From positions 1 to 52,097 of the forward strand of contig CALWRA010000019.1 of assembly GCA_944383825.1 (NCBI GenBank): DNA of 52,097 nt. Direction: 5' to 3'. The first letter of the stretch is position 1. Each line of letters begins with the position of its first letter. This DNA comes from an uncultured Acetatifactor sp. Its GTDB lineage: Bacteria > Bacillota > Clostridia > Lachnospirales > Lachnospiraceae. Shown one piece after another: positions 16,044 to 25,015 of this stretch. The position numbers and the translations under genes were made by a program. Under the pieces are notes generated by a model. That model ran no database searches, was not told the origin of the DNA, and saw only the letters and a program-made list of their open reading frames with translations.

Positions 16044-17928
16044 ATATTTTTGCGCTTGCATCCGATGGCATGCGCAGATCTCCCCTGGGAGAAACGGCTA
16101 CGCTTCCCACCTTTGGTCCATCCGGCAGACATGAGCGTTTAAACTGTTGAGTAAAAAACCTTCTGTAAAATGTCTTCAGCCATTTCAAAATCGTTCCCTC
16201 GTCATAAACTCCCTGAAATGCCTGTTTGGCCGTCCGATACACCTTGGCCGGAGGAAATCCGCATCTGAGCATATAATAGAGGAAAAAGTCATGCAGCTCA
16301 TAGGGGCCCACAAGATCCTCCGTTTTCTGAGTGATGCTTCCCTCCGCCGGCGGCAGCAACTCAGGGCTGACCGGTGTGTCAAGTATGTCATAAAGCACCT
16401 CTGCAAGGCCCTTGTCCCTGCAGGTGTCCGCATAATATTTTACCAGATAACGCACCAGAGTTTTTGGTACTCCCGCGTTCACGCCATACATGGACATATG
16501 ATCTCCATTGTAGGTAGCCCACCCCAAGGCCAGCTCTGACATATCTCCCGTTCCGATCACAAGCCCCCCCTTCCGGTTTGCAATATCCATAAGAACCTGA
16601 GTGCGTTCCCTGGCCTGTCCGTTTTCATAAGCCACATCATGTACATTTATGTCCTGTCCAATATCTCTGAAATGGATGGTTACAGCCTCCCGTATATCCA
16701 CCTGCTTTAAAGCGGCGCCCAGAGTCCGCGCAAGTCTGCAGGCATTTTCATAGGTTCTGTCCGTTGTCCCAAAGCAAGGCATTGTCACCGCAATAATCCT
16801 TTTCCTGTCCAGGCCCAACAAATCGAAGGTTCTCACCGTCACTAAAAGCGCCAGAGTGGAGTCCAATCCGCCTGAGATACCAATAACAGCGGTTCTTGAG
16901 CCCGTATGCTCACAGCGCTTTTTCAGTCCATAGGACTGTATGGAAAGAATTTCCTCACAGCGCCGGCTGCGCTCAGTCTCATCTTCAGGAACGAAGGGCA
17001 TTCGTCCGAAGCTCCTCTCAAGTCTTGTCTCTTCCTTCTTTATCCTGAAGGGCACGGCTACATAATTCAGATCAGGCTCTTTTCCAAATGTGCCCATTCT
17101 TCTTCTCTCCGACGCAAGCCTTTGCACGTCAAGATCACAATAAATCGTGTTTCCTGAAAAACGTTCCGCCTGTGCAAGAATCGTTCCGTTTTCCGCAATC
17201 AAATTATGGCCTCCAAACACTAGATCCTGTGTGGATTCTCCCTCCCCCGCTGAAGCGTAAATATAGCCGCAGACCAGACGGGCGCTGGCAGATTTCACCA
17301 GAAGCTCCCGATATTGCGCCTTTCCAACCGTCTCATTGGATGCGGAAAGATTGGCAATAACAGTGGCTCCCATCAGTGCGTGGCGGGTTGATGGAGGATC
17401 CGCAACCCATAAGTCCTCACATATCTCACAGCCCAGGGTCAGTCCCTCTATGTTCATGCACGAAAACAGCAGATTAACTCCGAAAGGAATCTCTTCTCCC
17501 TCCAAATAATAGCTCACCGGCTGACTGTTCCCCTCCGTGAAATGTCTGCCCTCATAGAACTCCGCATAGGAGGGAATATTGACCTTTGGCACCATCCCCA
17601 GTATGACGCCGTCCTGCAGGACAGCCGCCACATTATAAAGCCTTCCATCTCTTTCCACCGGAAGTCCCACAATAACCAGGCAATCTTTGCCCTCTGTGGC
17701 AGCCGAAATCACCAGGAGCTGTCTTTTTGCCTCCTCAAGAAGGATGCTCTGCAAAAACAGGTCGCCGCAGGTGTATCCCGTCAGGCACAGCTCCGGGAAA
17801 ACAATGATTTGAGCTCCATGCTCCCATGCTTCCTCCAGCTTTTCCAGAATCGCCCGGGCATTATGCTCAGGATCCGCCACTCTGATCTTGGGAGTGGCTG
17901 CCGCCACCTTGATAAATCCATGTTCCAT
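16015..17928 (-). CDS. nadE: Glutamine-dependent NAD+ synthetase
   Basis: The protein is about 637 residues with two domains. The N-terminal nitrilase-type glutaminase (residues about 1-290) releases ammonia: FPELCLTGYTCGD contributes the Glu and GCEICEDLWV the Cys nucleophile. The C-terminal synthetase amidates deamido-NAD using ATP, with P-loop GISGGLDSTLALL near residue 355 and GTGDMSELALGWATYNGD later. The ATG at 17928 follows GGAGAAAAAA; an ATG at 17940 is inside the leader motif and is also possible. It follows hslO by about 45 bp and has a copy of leader block A just before its start. Confidence 0.94.
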   Translation of the reverse strand: MEHGFIKVAAATPKIRVADPEHNARAILEKLEEAWEHGAQIIVFPELCLTGYTCGDLFLQSILLEEAKRQLLVISAATEGKDCLVIVGLPVERDGRLYNVAAVLQDGVILGMVPKVNIPSYAEFYEGRHFTEGNSQPVSYYLEGEEIPFGVNLLFSCMNIEGLTLGCEICEDLWVADPPSTRHALMGATVIANLSASNETVGKAQYRELLVKSASARLVCGYIYASAGEGESTQDLVFGGHNLIAENGTILAQAERFSGNTIYCDLDVQRLASERRRMGTFGKEPDLNYVAVPFRIKKEETRLERSFGRMPFVPEDETERSRRCEEILSIQSYGLKKRCEHTGSRTAVIGISGGLDSTLALLVTVRTFDLLGLDRKRIIAVTMPCFGTTDRTYENACRLARTLGAALKQVDIREAVTIHFRDIGQDINVHDVAYENGQARERTQVLMDIANRKGGLVIGTGDMSELALGWATYNGDHMSMYGVNAGVPKTLVRYLVKYYADTCRDKGLAEVLYDILDTPVSPELLPPAEGSITQKTEDLVGPYELHDFFLYYMLRCGFPPAKVYRTAKQAFQGVYDEGTILKWLKTFYRRFFTQQFKRSCLPDGPKVGSVAVSPRGDLRMPSDASAKIWQEELERLI

Positions 17929-17934
17929 TTTTTT

Positions 17935-17960
17935 CTCCATTCCAAAGCGCTTGACACTGA
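17935..17960 (-). promoter_or_regulatory. Dispersed leader element block A before nadE
   Basis: On the minus strand TCAGTGTCAAGCGCTT is followed directly by TGGAATGGAG, the latter acting as ribosome binding site. Over 26 positions this copy differs from the tadA copy at only 3. It lies in the short gap after hslO, so nadE may have its own 5' control. Confidence 0.7.
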
Positions 17961-17974
17961 TTCGGTCTCCTGAC

Positions 17975-18853
17975 TCAGCGCGCTCTACGATATAGGTTTT
18001 TCAGCTCTTCCATGCTGAAAACATAATTTTTATTGCAAAAATGGCAATTTACCTCTATCTCTTTTCCATCTGCAATCATATCTTGAATTTCTGTCCTTCC
18101 GATACTAATCAGGGCCTTCTCCACTCTCTCCTTACTGCAGCCGCAGACAAAGGCAGCGGGCACGGTGTCCAGAATTTCCATGTCCATCCCTTCCAACAGT
18201 AAATCCAAAATCTGCTCGGGAGTCCTCCCTTCTTCCAGAAGGGCTGTGACAGAAGTAATCCTTCCCAGATTTTTCTCCAGCCTATTGATTGCCTCCTCAC
18301 CGGCAAAGGGCATCAGCTGTACGATAAAGCCGCCCGCCTGTTTTACGGTATTATCCTTTTCCATGAGAACCCCCAGGCCCACGGATGAGGGTATCTGCTC
18401 GGAGGCGGCAAAATAATAGGTCAGATCCTCCGCAATTTCACCAGTATTAAGAAGCGTCTGTCCCACATAGGGCTCCTTCAGCCCCATATCCTTTATCACA
18501 CGCAGGCTTCCCTTTCCCACCGCTCCCCCTACATCGAGCTTTCCTTTGTCATTCGCCGGAAGAATTACATCCGGTACATCCGCATAGCCTTTTATGCCGC
18601 CCCTGGAATCTGCAGTTACCGTTAGTCCCCTCACAGGTCCGTCCCCTTTGATCTGCAGCGTCAATATGTCCTGATCTCCCTTGAGCATGGCGCCCATCAT
18701 AGCGCCGGCTCCAAGCAGCCTTCCCAATGCCGCCGTCACCACCGGGCTGGTGTTATGTGCCTGCCTTGCAGTCTCCGCCGCGCCTCTGACAGTACAGGCA
18801 AAGGCTCTGATCTGTGCCTGGGCCGCAGCTGCCCGCACAATATAATCCTTCAT
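17975..18853 (-). CDS. hslO: Redox-regulated chaperone Hsp33
   Basis: The 292-residue holdase chaperone is activated by oxidation. The zinc-binding cysteine pairs are present near the C-terminus as CGCSKERVEKALISIG and CHFCNKNY. The N-terminal domain is typical (VRAAAAQAQIRAFACTV, GRLLGAGAMMGAMLKG). The ATG at 18853 follows GGAAAGGAGAGAACAAT and overlaps the preceding methyltransferase gene by 4 bp, so translation is probably coupled. Confidence 0.95.
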   Translation of the reverse strand: MKDYIVRAAAAQAQIRAFACTVRGAAETARQAHNTSPVVTAALGRLLGAGAMMGAMLKGDQDILTLQIKGDGPVRGLTVTADSRGGIKGYADVPDVILPANDKGKLDVGGAVGKGSLRVIKDMGLKEPYVGQTLLNTGEIAEDLTYYFAASEQIPSSVGLGVLMEKDNTVKQAGGFIVQLMPFAGEEAINRLEKNLGRITSVTALLEEGRTPEQILDLLLEGMDMEILDTVPAAFVCGCSKERVEKALISIGRTEIQDMIADGKEIEVNCHFCNKNYVFSMEELKNLYRRAR

Positions 18854-19674
18854 ATTGTTCTCTCCTTTCCCCGTTCCCTTGCAACCACGCATACTCTTTC
18901 GCTTGCATGGCTCACTTCTCCCCCGGTGTCTGCGTCAAACATTTCAACCAAAGTCATTCCGGCCTTCTCCACCAAGTTTCTCACCTGATCCGGCGTATAT
19001 CCTCTTTGAAAATGCGTTTCGGTGAATTTTCGGAAAAACTCTCCTTTTTCTCTGACAAAAACAGTCACATCGTACTCATTCAGCTCTTCTACGGGATCAT
19101 AGAAATTCTCCCAGATAAAACTACAGTCCTCTCTGTTTTCGGCAATCACAGTATCCCCTATTACATCCCTGTACTTGTATACAGTATTAAAATCAAAGAC
19201 AAAAATTCCTCCCGGATAAAGATAATTATTGACCAGAGAAAACACTTTCAGAAGCTCTCCCTCTTCCAGAATATAATTCAGGGAATCACAAACACTGAAT
19301 ATCGTTCCTACCGTGGAATATAGCTCAAGCTCTCTCATGTCCTGCAAAAGATACAAAATCCCCGATCCGCTTCTGCCTCTTTTCTCCATGGCAATACTCA
19401 GCATTGCTCCTGAATTATCCACACCAATCAGATCGTAGCCTCTTCCGTAAAGCAGCTCTGCCAGCGTTCCCGTTCCACAGCCCAGGTCTACCACCATGTT
19501 TTTCTCTGCCTCCAGAGGGTCTTCGGCATCTCTCTTGGGTCTGGACACACCATATTTTTGCATTAACCCTTCCAGAAGCCCGCACCATTTTTCATATGGA
19601 GTGTCATCCATAAACCTGTCATATACGGCTGCAAAGTCCCCGTAGATTCCATCATTTCTATGTAATTCCATCAC
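18850..19674 (-). CDS. Class I SAM-dependent methyltransferase
   Basis: The 274-residue protein has a Rossmann-type methyltransferase core: motif I VVDLGCGTGTLAELL near residue 60, then GVDNSGAMLSIA and an acidic DMRELEL motif. The N-terminus (YGDFAAVYDRFMDDTPYEKW) is typical of small-molecule or CheR-unrelated methyltransferases common in Clostridia. The substrate is unknown. It overlaps hisC and hslO by 4 bp on either side, placing it in a tightly coupled operon. Confidence 0.85.
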   Translation of the reverse strand: MMELHRNDGIYGDFAAVYDRFMDDTPYEKWCGLLEGLMQKYGVSRPKRDAEDPLEAEKNMVVDLGCGTGTLAELLYGRGYDLIGVDNSGAMLSIAMEKRGRSGSGILYLLQDMRELELYSTVGTIFSVCDSLNYILEEGELLKVFSLVNNYLYPGGIFVFDFNTVYKYRDVIGDTVIAENREDCSFIWENFYDPVEELNEYDVTVFVREKGEFFRKFTETHFQRGYTPDQVRNLVEKAGMTLVEMFDADTGGEVSHASERVCVVARERGKERTI

Positions 19675-20852
19675 AGCGCTCCTCTTGCAGACAAATACGC
19701 CCTCAGGAAATCAAGCAGCGTATCCATTTCCCGGTCCGTGCCAACCGTGATTCTCAGGAAATTGCAGATCCTGGGTTTATCCCAGTGACGCACATAGATG
19801 TCCTTTTGACGGAGAGCATGAAAAATTTCCTTTGCAGGCAGATATTTGTGAGAAGCAAAAATAAAATTAGCCATGGAATCCGGAAAGATAAATCCCAAAC
19901 TTGCAAGCTCTTTTTTCACCCTCTCTCGGGTTGCACAAATTTTTCCGGTAATCTTCTTAAAATACGTATCGTCTCTTACAACTGCTGCTCCCAGTTTTTG
20001 GGCAAAAAGATTCAGAGTATAGGAGTTGAAGGAAAATTTCACATTATTCAGATATCCTGTAAGATTCCTGTTTCCTATGCCAAAGCCAATTCTCATCCCG
20101 GCCATGGCCCGAGACTTGGAAAAGGTTTGTACCACAAATAAATTATCATATTTTTTTAAAAGCGGCAGAGCGCTTTCCCCCCCGAAATCAATGTACGCCT
20201 CGTCAACAATCACCACGCTGTCACTGTTTGCCTTTAAAATACTTTCCACCGTATCCAGACCTTCATAAACGCCCGTAGGAGCATTTGGATTTGGAAAAAT
20301 CACGCCTCCGTTTGGCTGTTCGTAATCCTTTGGCCTGATATGCCAGTTTTCTCCCAAAACACATGTTTTATAAGGAATACCGTACAGCTCCGCCCAGACG
20401 TCGTAAAAGGAATATGTCACGTCCGGAAACAAAATGGGCTTTCCGCTGTTAAAAAATGCCAGAAAAGCCATGGCGAGCACGTCATCGGAGCCCACGCCCG
20501 TAAAAATCTGGTCCGGCTCCACTCCGTAATATTCCGCCAAAGCCCGGGTAAGCTCCGTGTGATCAGGATCCGGATACAGCCGCAGAGAATCCAAGCTTAT
20601 TTCTCTGACTGCTTTCCCCACCTCAGGCGATGGGGGATAGGGGCACTCATTTGTGTTTAATTTGATCATCCCCGGCTTATTGGGCTGTTCCCCCGCCGTA
20701 TAAGGCGTTACAAGACGCACATTATCTTCCCATTTTCCGTTTATCATTCTGCTATCCTGCCTTTTTGTTCCATTCTGTTTTCTTCCTGCATCACTGATTG
20801 CTCCGCCGGAATCCGTTTCTCTTTCATAGCTCTTATCAGCGGAGCGTTTCAA
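19671..20852 (-). CDS. hisC: Histidinol-phosphate aminotransferase (class I/II PLP)
   Basis: This 393-residue (or 358) PLP enzyme converts imidazole-acetol phosphate to histidinol phosphate. The motifs LNTNECPYPPSPEV, FPNPNAPTGVY and the PLP-lysine segment TFSKSRAMAGMRIGFG are present. The first 35 residues are polar and not family-like. An internal ATG at 20747 with AAGGCAGGAT upstream would give a normal HisC, while the ATG at 20852 overlaps the upstream stop as ATGA. Both starts are plausible. No other his genes are nearby, so a different aminotransferase substrate is possible. Confidence 0.85.
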   Translation of the reverse strand: MKRSADKSYERETDSGGAISDAGRKQNGTKRQDSRMINGKWEDNVRLVTPYTAGEQPNKPGMIKLNTNECPYPPSPEVGKAVREISLDSLRLYPDPDHTELTRALAEYYGVEPDQIFTGVGSDDVLAMAFLAFFNSGKPILFPDVTYSFYDVWAELYGIPYKTCVLGENWHIRPKDYEQPNGGVIFPNPNAPTGVYEGLDTVESILKANSDSVVIVDEAYIDFGGESALPLLKKYDNLFVVQTFSKSRAMAGMRIGFGIGNRNLTGYLNNVKFSFNSYTLNLFAQKLGAAVVRDDTYFKKITGKICATRERVKKELASLGFIFPDSMANFIFASHKYLPAKEIFHALRQKDIYVRHWDKPRICNFLRITVGTDREMDTLLDFLRAYLSARGAL

Positions 20853-21856
20853 ATACTGTTCAGCTCCTGCCTGTATACAGACGCCTGTTCCTCATTTCCA
20901 AGACGCTCATAGCAGCGAACGAGCCCCTCCAGCCCGTCCTTTCCTCCGCTTGAAATGCAGAGCGCCGGGGTGGTCTCATACACTGCGTTGTAATACCATA
21001 TGGCAGCCTCCTCATAGTCCCCTCTCTCTTCATGAAAATGTCCGAGCTCACAGCAAATCTCCGAGCAGCCCTCTCCTGCGATCACCTTGGAAACATATTT
21101 AAGAAAGTCTCCGGCATCGCCGGAAATTCTCGCGGCCCTCGCCGCCACACAGCAGGCCTCCGTAAGCTCCTGAGGACTTCTGCCGGCATCATTGGCTGAC
21201 TCCCTGAAAAATGGGCCCGCCATTGCAAAATCCGCCTCTGTTCCCACAAGATAAAGCTCTCTTGCATACATATTGTGGAGCCTTTTGGACAACCTGCGCC
21301 CTGTGTTTATCTGTTTTCTGAAATTGGCCAGGTCTCTTCCCCCATGGCTCTGCTGAGGCATATGTGTAATGACAATGTCGCTGTCATACACTACCGGCTC
21401 CAGCCTTACCTGCTCGTGAACAGGCTCTTCCCACACAAATTCCCGCAGCCTCTTAAACAGCTTTGGGCGGTATTCCTCATCAAAGTTATAAACAGTGCCG
21501 TACTGCAGCTGATTGCCGTATTTCATCTGGACAATCTCAATCTCCGTAAGAAGCGTTTCCTTCAGAATTCGAAAGCGCTCCCTGTTTTCTTGGGACAATA
21601 CCTCATCCGCGTCCGCTGAATAGATATATTCCTTCGTGGCCTTGGAAAAAGCAAAGTTTCGCGCGGCGCTGAAATCATCCTCCCAGACAAAATCGTAAAG
21701 CAGCCCGGTGTACCGGGCTGCAATCTCTTTTGTACGGTCACTTGAGCCTGTGTCCACAATAATGATTTCATCCACCAGATCCGCAATCGTATCCAGACAC
21801 CGAGCAAGCACCTTTTCTTCATTTTTAACAATCATGCACAAGGAAATCGTAATCAT
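20849..21856 (-). CDS. Family 2 glycosyltransferase with C-terminal TPR-like helices
   Basis: The 335-residue protein begins with the GT2 fold: ISLCMIVKNEEKVLARCLDTI, the sugar-nucleotide strand IIIVDTGSSDRT, and a DxD-type motif SADADE near residue 90. The C-terminal half has helical repeats resembling TPRs (ELGHFHEERGDYEEAAIWYYNA, GLVRCYERLGNEEQASVYR). Such SunS-like enzymes glycosylate proteins or peptides. The acceptor here is unknown. It follows the ABC transporter ATPase by 19 bp and overlaps hisC by 4 bp. Confidence 0.85.
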   Translation of the reverse strand: MITISLCMIVKNEEKVLARCLDTIADLVDEIIIVDTGSSDRTKEIAARYTGLLYDFVWEDDFSAARNFAFSKATKEYIYSADADEVLSQENRERFRILKETLLTEIEIVQMKYGNQLQYGTVYNFDEEYRPKLFKRLREFVWEEPVHEQVRLEPVVYDSDIVITHMPQQSHGGRDLANFRKQINTGRRLSKRLHNMYARELYLVGTEADFAMAGPFFRESANDAGRSPQELTEACCVAARAARISGDAGDFLKYVSKVIAGEGCSEICCELGHFHEERGDYEEAAIWYYNAVYETTPALCISSGGKDGLEGLVRCYERLGNEEQASVYRQELNSI

Positions 21857-21875
21857 TCTTCCTCCTTTTTGCTTA

Positions 21876-22601
21876 TCACACCAGTACCTTGGAAAGAAAT
21901 TCCTGCAGTCTTGGACTTTTGGGATTTGTAAAAAACTCTTCCGGATGACTCTCTTCCACTATCCTGCCCTCATCCATGAATACCACCTTGGTTCCCACTT
22001 CTCTTGCAAAACCCATCTCGTGGGTTACCACAACCATGGTCATGCCGCTTTCCGCCAACTCCTTCATAACCTCCAAGACCTCTCCTACCATTTCAGGATC
22101 CAGAGCAGAGGTAGGTTCGTCAAACAGCATGACTCTGGGACTCATGGCAAGAGAACGAACAATGGCAATCCTTTGTTTCTGACCGCCGCTCAGGGAACTG
22201 GGATACGCATCAGCTTTTTCGGAAAGTCCCACTCTCGAGAGAAGTTTAAGGGCATTCTCCTTTGCCTCATCGGAGCTCATGAGTTTCAGTTTTATGGGAG
22301 CCAGGGTAATGTTATCCATTATGGTCAGATTATTAAACAGATTAAAATGCTGGAACACCATTCCCATATGTTCTCTCACTTTATTAATATTTGTTTTGGG
22401 ATCCGTAATATTTTGTCCCTCAAACCAGATTTCTCCGCTGGTTGGTCTTTCCAGCAGATTCAGACAGCGCAGAAAGGTGCTTTTCCCGGATCCGGAGGGC
22501 CCTATCACCACTATTTTTTCTCCCGGATGTATATGATAATTAATTCCCCGCAACACATGGTTGTCCTCAAATTTTTTGTGCAGCTCCTTAACGGTTATCA
22601 C
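21876..22601 (-). CDS. Polar amino acid ABC transporter ATP-binding protein
   Basis: The 241-residue ATPase belongs to the GlnQ/ArtP group. Motifs are Walker [13 protein letters not shown], signature [15 protein letters not shown], Walker [17 protein letters not shown] and H-loop VVTHEMGFA. The start is placed at a GTG (22601) because GAGGAGG lies 10 bp upstream and the family begins with an ITVKEL-like strand. This overlaps the permease gene by 14 bp. A longer reading beginning at 22703 is not family-like. Confidence 0.9.
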   Translation of the reverse strand: MITVKELHKKFEDNHVLRGINYHIHPGEKIVVIGPSGSGKSTFLRCLNLLERPTSGEIWFEGQNITDPKTNINKVREHMGMVFQHFNLFNNLTIMDNITLAPIKLKLMSSDEAKENALKLLSRVGLSEKADAYPSSLSGGQKQRIAIVRSLAMSPRVMLFDEPTSALDPEMVGEVLEVMKELAESGMTMVVVTHEMGFAREVGTKVVFMDEGRIVEESHPEEFFTNPKSPRLQEFLSKVLV

Positions 22602-23298
22602 TCTTACGCAGCCTCCTCTCCAGTTTTTCCAGCAGCTTTGTGAGAATTTTGATGATAATGAAATAAACAATCGCCGCTCCCACCAGGGGCGTGAAGGAAT
22701 CAAACACCCTGGAGCCCATCTGGTTGGCCACTCTGGTCAGATCGCTGAGTCCCACATAGCCTACAATCGCGGTTTCCTTAATCAAAACAATAAACTCATT
22801 TCCAAGAGGCGGAAGGACATTCTTAAACGCCTGCGGGATCACTATATAGCGCATGGTCTGAAAATTACTGAGCCCTAAAGAACGTCCCGCTTCAGTCTGT
22901 CCCTTATCCACCGCCAAAATACCCGCCCGGACAATCTCCGCCACATACGCTCCAGAATTAATTCCGAAGGTAATGCTTGCCACCAAAATGCCGCTTCTGC
23001 AGCTTGCCAGCACTACAAACCACATAATCATCAGCTGTAGCACGGAAGGAGTGCCTCTTATAATATCAATATAGGCTCCCGCAATTCTCACCAGGATGGT
23101 GGGTTTACCGTTTTTCCTGCGTGAAAGCCGCATAAAAGCCACCAGCGTACCTATGACAATACCAATGATAGCCGCAAAAAAAGAAACCTCCATGGTAATC
23201 CCCAGACCCTCCAGGTACAGCTTCCACCTGTCGCCGGTGATAAAGGCGGCCTCTATTTTCTGTCCAACTTCCTGCGCAGCAGAGTTTAACCATTCCAT
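22588..23298 (-). CDS. Polar amino acid ABC transporter permease
   Basis: The 236-residue HisM/GlnP-type permease has about five membrane helices. The EAA loop [25 protein letters not shown] lies near residue 145, and [12 protein letters not shown] near residue 95 is typical of this family. It lies between the binding-protein gene (113 bp upstream, separated by a terminator-like hairpin) and the ATPase. One permease per operon suggests a homodimeric channel. Confidence 0.92.
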   Translation of the reverse strand: MEWLNSAAQEVGQKIEAAFITGDRWKLYLEGLGITMEVSFFAAIIGIVIGTLVAFMRLSRRKNGKPTILVRIAGAYIDIIRGTPSVLQLMIMWFVVLASCRSGILVASITFGINSGAYVAEIVRAGILAVDKGQTEAGRSLGLSNFQTMRYIVIPQAFKNVLPPLGNEFIVLIKETAIVGYVGLSDLTRVANQMGSRVFDSFTPLVGAAIVYFIIIKILTKLLEKLERRLRKSDNR

Positions 23299-23348
23299 AT
23301 TATCATAACCTTCTTCCTTCCTTTGTCATGCTTTCATCATACCAAAAA

Positions 23349-23375
23349 GAGGATAATGGCACAACCATTATCCTC
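23349..23375 (-). terminator. Partial terminator between binding protein and permease genes
   Basis: An 11-bp perfect stem GAGGATAATGG/CCATTATCCTC with 5-nt loop is followed on the minus strand by TTTTT. It lies between the binding-protein gene and its permease, a common way to make more binding protein than membrane subunits. Confidence 0.75.
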
Positions 23376-23411
23376 CAAAAATATGCAAAAATTGTTTTAA
23401 TATGCAATGGT

Positions 23412-24296
23412 TTATTCTGTCTCGCCGATGTATTGGGCCACCAGCGCATCGAAAGTACCATCCGCCTTGATGTCCGCCAAAGCCTGATTCACCTGATCCA
23501 CCAGCTCACTTCCCTTGGGAAGCGCAATCGCATAATATTCCGCCTCAAATTCAAAGTCAGCGCCTGCAAGAGCTACAATTTGACCTTCATACTGTTGTGC
23601 AAATACCTGTGCGGGATTGGTATCAATGATTACCGCATCGACTCTGCCGTTCAGCAGATCATTTACAGCGTCAACGCCCTTATTATAAGCCTGAACCGTT
23701 GCGCCAGGAATCTCATCTGCAATAAAGTTGCCGGTGGTGTCAAGCTGCACTCCAATGGTCTTATTTTCCAGATCCGCCGCCGAAGCAATATCGGAATCGG
23801 CTCTGACAATCACAGACTGAACAGCCTCATAATAAGTGTCGGAGAAGTCCACTGCCGCAGCCCGCTCTTCCGTAACGGTCATACCGGCAATCACGGCGTC
23901 AATCTTCGTCCCAATGGATGCTATCAGAGAATTAAACTCCATATTTTCCACCTGAACTTCCATACCCAGCCTTGAGCCGATTTCCTTAATCAAGGCAATA
24001 TCAAAGCCATCCGGCTCGCCGTCGTCACCCACATACTCAAAAGGCGGAAACTCTGCGTTTGTACCCACAATCAGTACATTGTCTCCCGATGCGGCCCCGT
24101 CTGGCGTCTCGGTAGCGTCACTCTGTGTGTCAGCGGTCTCTGCCTGTGCACCTGCCGTCTCCTGTGCAGCGGAAGCCGCTCCTGTTTCACCTGGGGTTTG
24201 GCTTCCGGCATCCGCATTGGCTGCATCGCCGCCGCATGCTGTGAGAGCCGCCGTACATAAAACAGCCGCAAGCATCAGTGCAATTACTTTTTTCAT
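23412..24296 (-). CDS. Amino acid ABC transporter substrate-binding lipoprotein (family 3)
   Basis: The 294-residue lipoprotein has a signal peptide ending in the lipobox LTAC. An Ala/Thr/Glu-rich linker covers about 50 residues, then the periplasmic-binding-protein fold starts with LIVGTNAEFPPFEYVGDDGEPDGFDIALIKEI. Segments such as AGMTVTEERAAAVDFSDTYYEA and GVQLDTTGNFIADE match polar/basic amino-acid binders. An exact ARG-box consensus lies 75-90 bp upstream, suggesting arginine or another basic amino acid as ligand. GAGGAGGATC precedes the start. It heads the three-gene transporter operon. Confidence 0.92.
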   Translation of the reverse strand: MKKVIALMLAAVLCTAALTACGGDAANADAGSQTPGETGAASAAQETAGAQAETADTQSDATETPDGAASGDNVLIVGTNAEFPPFEYVGDDGEPDGFDIALIKEIGSRLGMEVQVENMEFNSLIASIGTKIDAVIAGMTVTEERAAAVDFSDTYYEAVQSVIVRADSDIASAADLENKTIGVQLDTTGNFIADEIPGATVQAYNKGVDAVNDLLNGRVDAVIIDTNPAQVFAQQYEGQIVALAGADFEFEAEYYAIALPKGSELVDQVNQALADIKADGTFDALVAQYIGETE

Positions 24297-24360
24297 AATA
24301 TGATCCTCCTCTGAAACTTACTTTGAATACGGATTAATATACCACCTTTCCTCAAAAAAA

Positions 24361-25008
24361 TCAATAATATTTGCATAAATATGCAAGAAAAGAAAAATCT
24401 TCATGACGGACTGCCAAAAAAAGCAGGAACCAGAAAGAAACGGTGATATAAGGCAGAAAGGGTACGGCTTCTTTCAAATTGCCATCCGCTCCAATGTTGC
24501 GCCGAAAGGTCTGCACCAGGGCAAGCGCCCCAAAAGCAAAAAGCATATGCAGAAAAAATCCTGCCGGAGAAATTCCCATTGCGCATTCCGCCGCCGCACA
24601 GACGCAGAATCCGTGGCAGTCCGCTCTTCCGTAAAACCTGGAAAAAAGCAGCTGTTGCAAAAGGCAGAACAGTACAAGGAAAATCAAATTCTCTTTCCTG
24701 CTCCCGGCTGCTGCCAGCATTGCGGTGGCCGCAGCCCCTGCAATCCACCAAATAAAATTATGCACCTGACAAGTTTGCAGATCCGTTATGCAGGCAGTCA
24801 GAAGGCAGGCCCCAACGACACAGAAAAGTAGATACCATCCAATCATTCTCCCCCTCGTAAGCCAGATAAGCAAAAGATCGTTGACCCCGCATATCCATAC
24901 AAATACGCCGGCTCTTTTTCCCTTTAAAGAGTTTCCTAAATCTGTCATTTCCCTGTCAAAGCGCCGGATCCATATTATGCCACCTAAGACCAGGAAAAAA
25001 ATAAGCAT
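24361..25008 (-). CDS. Divergent A24-type prepilin peptidase (TadV/CpaA-like)
   Basis: The 215-residue membrane protein has about six helices. Two aspartates stand where the aspartyl prepilin peptidase needs them: D in ACITDLQTCQVHN near residue 77, and D in FYGRADCHGF near residue 129, where the usual GxGD motif reads GRAD. The enzyme would cleave the pilin and pseudopilin leader peptides at the inner face of the membrane. It is the last gene of the Tad-like cluster, 7 bp after the large surface-protein gene. The altered motif lowers certainty about activity but not about family. Confidence 0.75.
   Translation of the reverse strand: MLIFFLVLGGIIWIRRFDREMTDLGNSLKGKRAGVFVWICGVNDLLLIWLTRGRMIGWYLLFCVVGACLLTACITDLQTCQVHNFIWWIAGAAATAMLAAAGSRKENLIFLVLFCLLQQLLFSRFYGRADCHGFCVCAAAECAMGISPAGFFLHMLFAFGALALVQTFRRNIGADGNLKEAVPFLPYITVSFWFLLFLAVRHEDFSFLAYLCKYY
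24371..24386. promoter_or_regulatory. ARG-box-like operator upstream of the amino-acid ABC operon
   Basis: TTGCATAAATATGCAA is a dyad with 7-bp arms around AA. It fits the ArgR/AhrC consensus TGNATWWWWATNCA exactly. It lies within the last codons of the prepilin peptidase gene, just upstream of a plausible promoter (TTGATT, 18 bp, TATATT on the minus strand). Two further TATGCAA half-sites lie at about 23382-23408, just after the binding-protein gene. No argR gene is in the window. Confidence 0.5.
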
Positions 25009-25015
25009 TTGGTTC

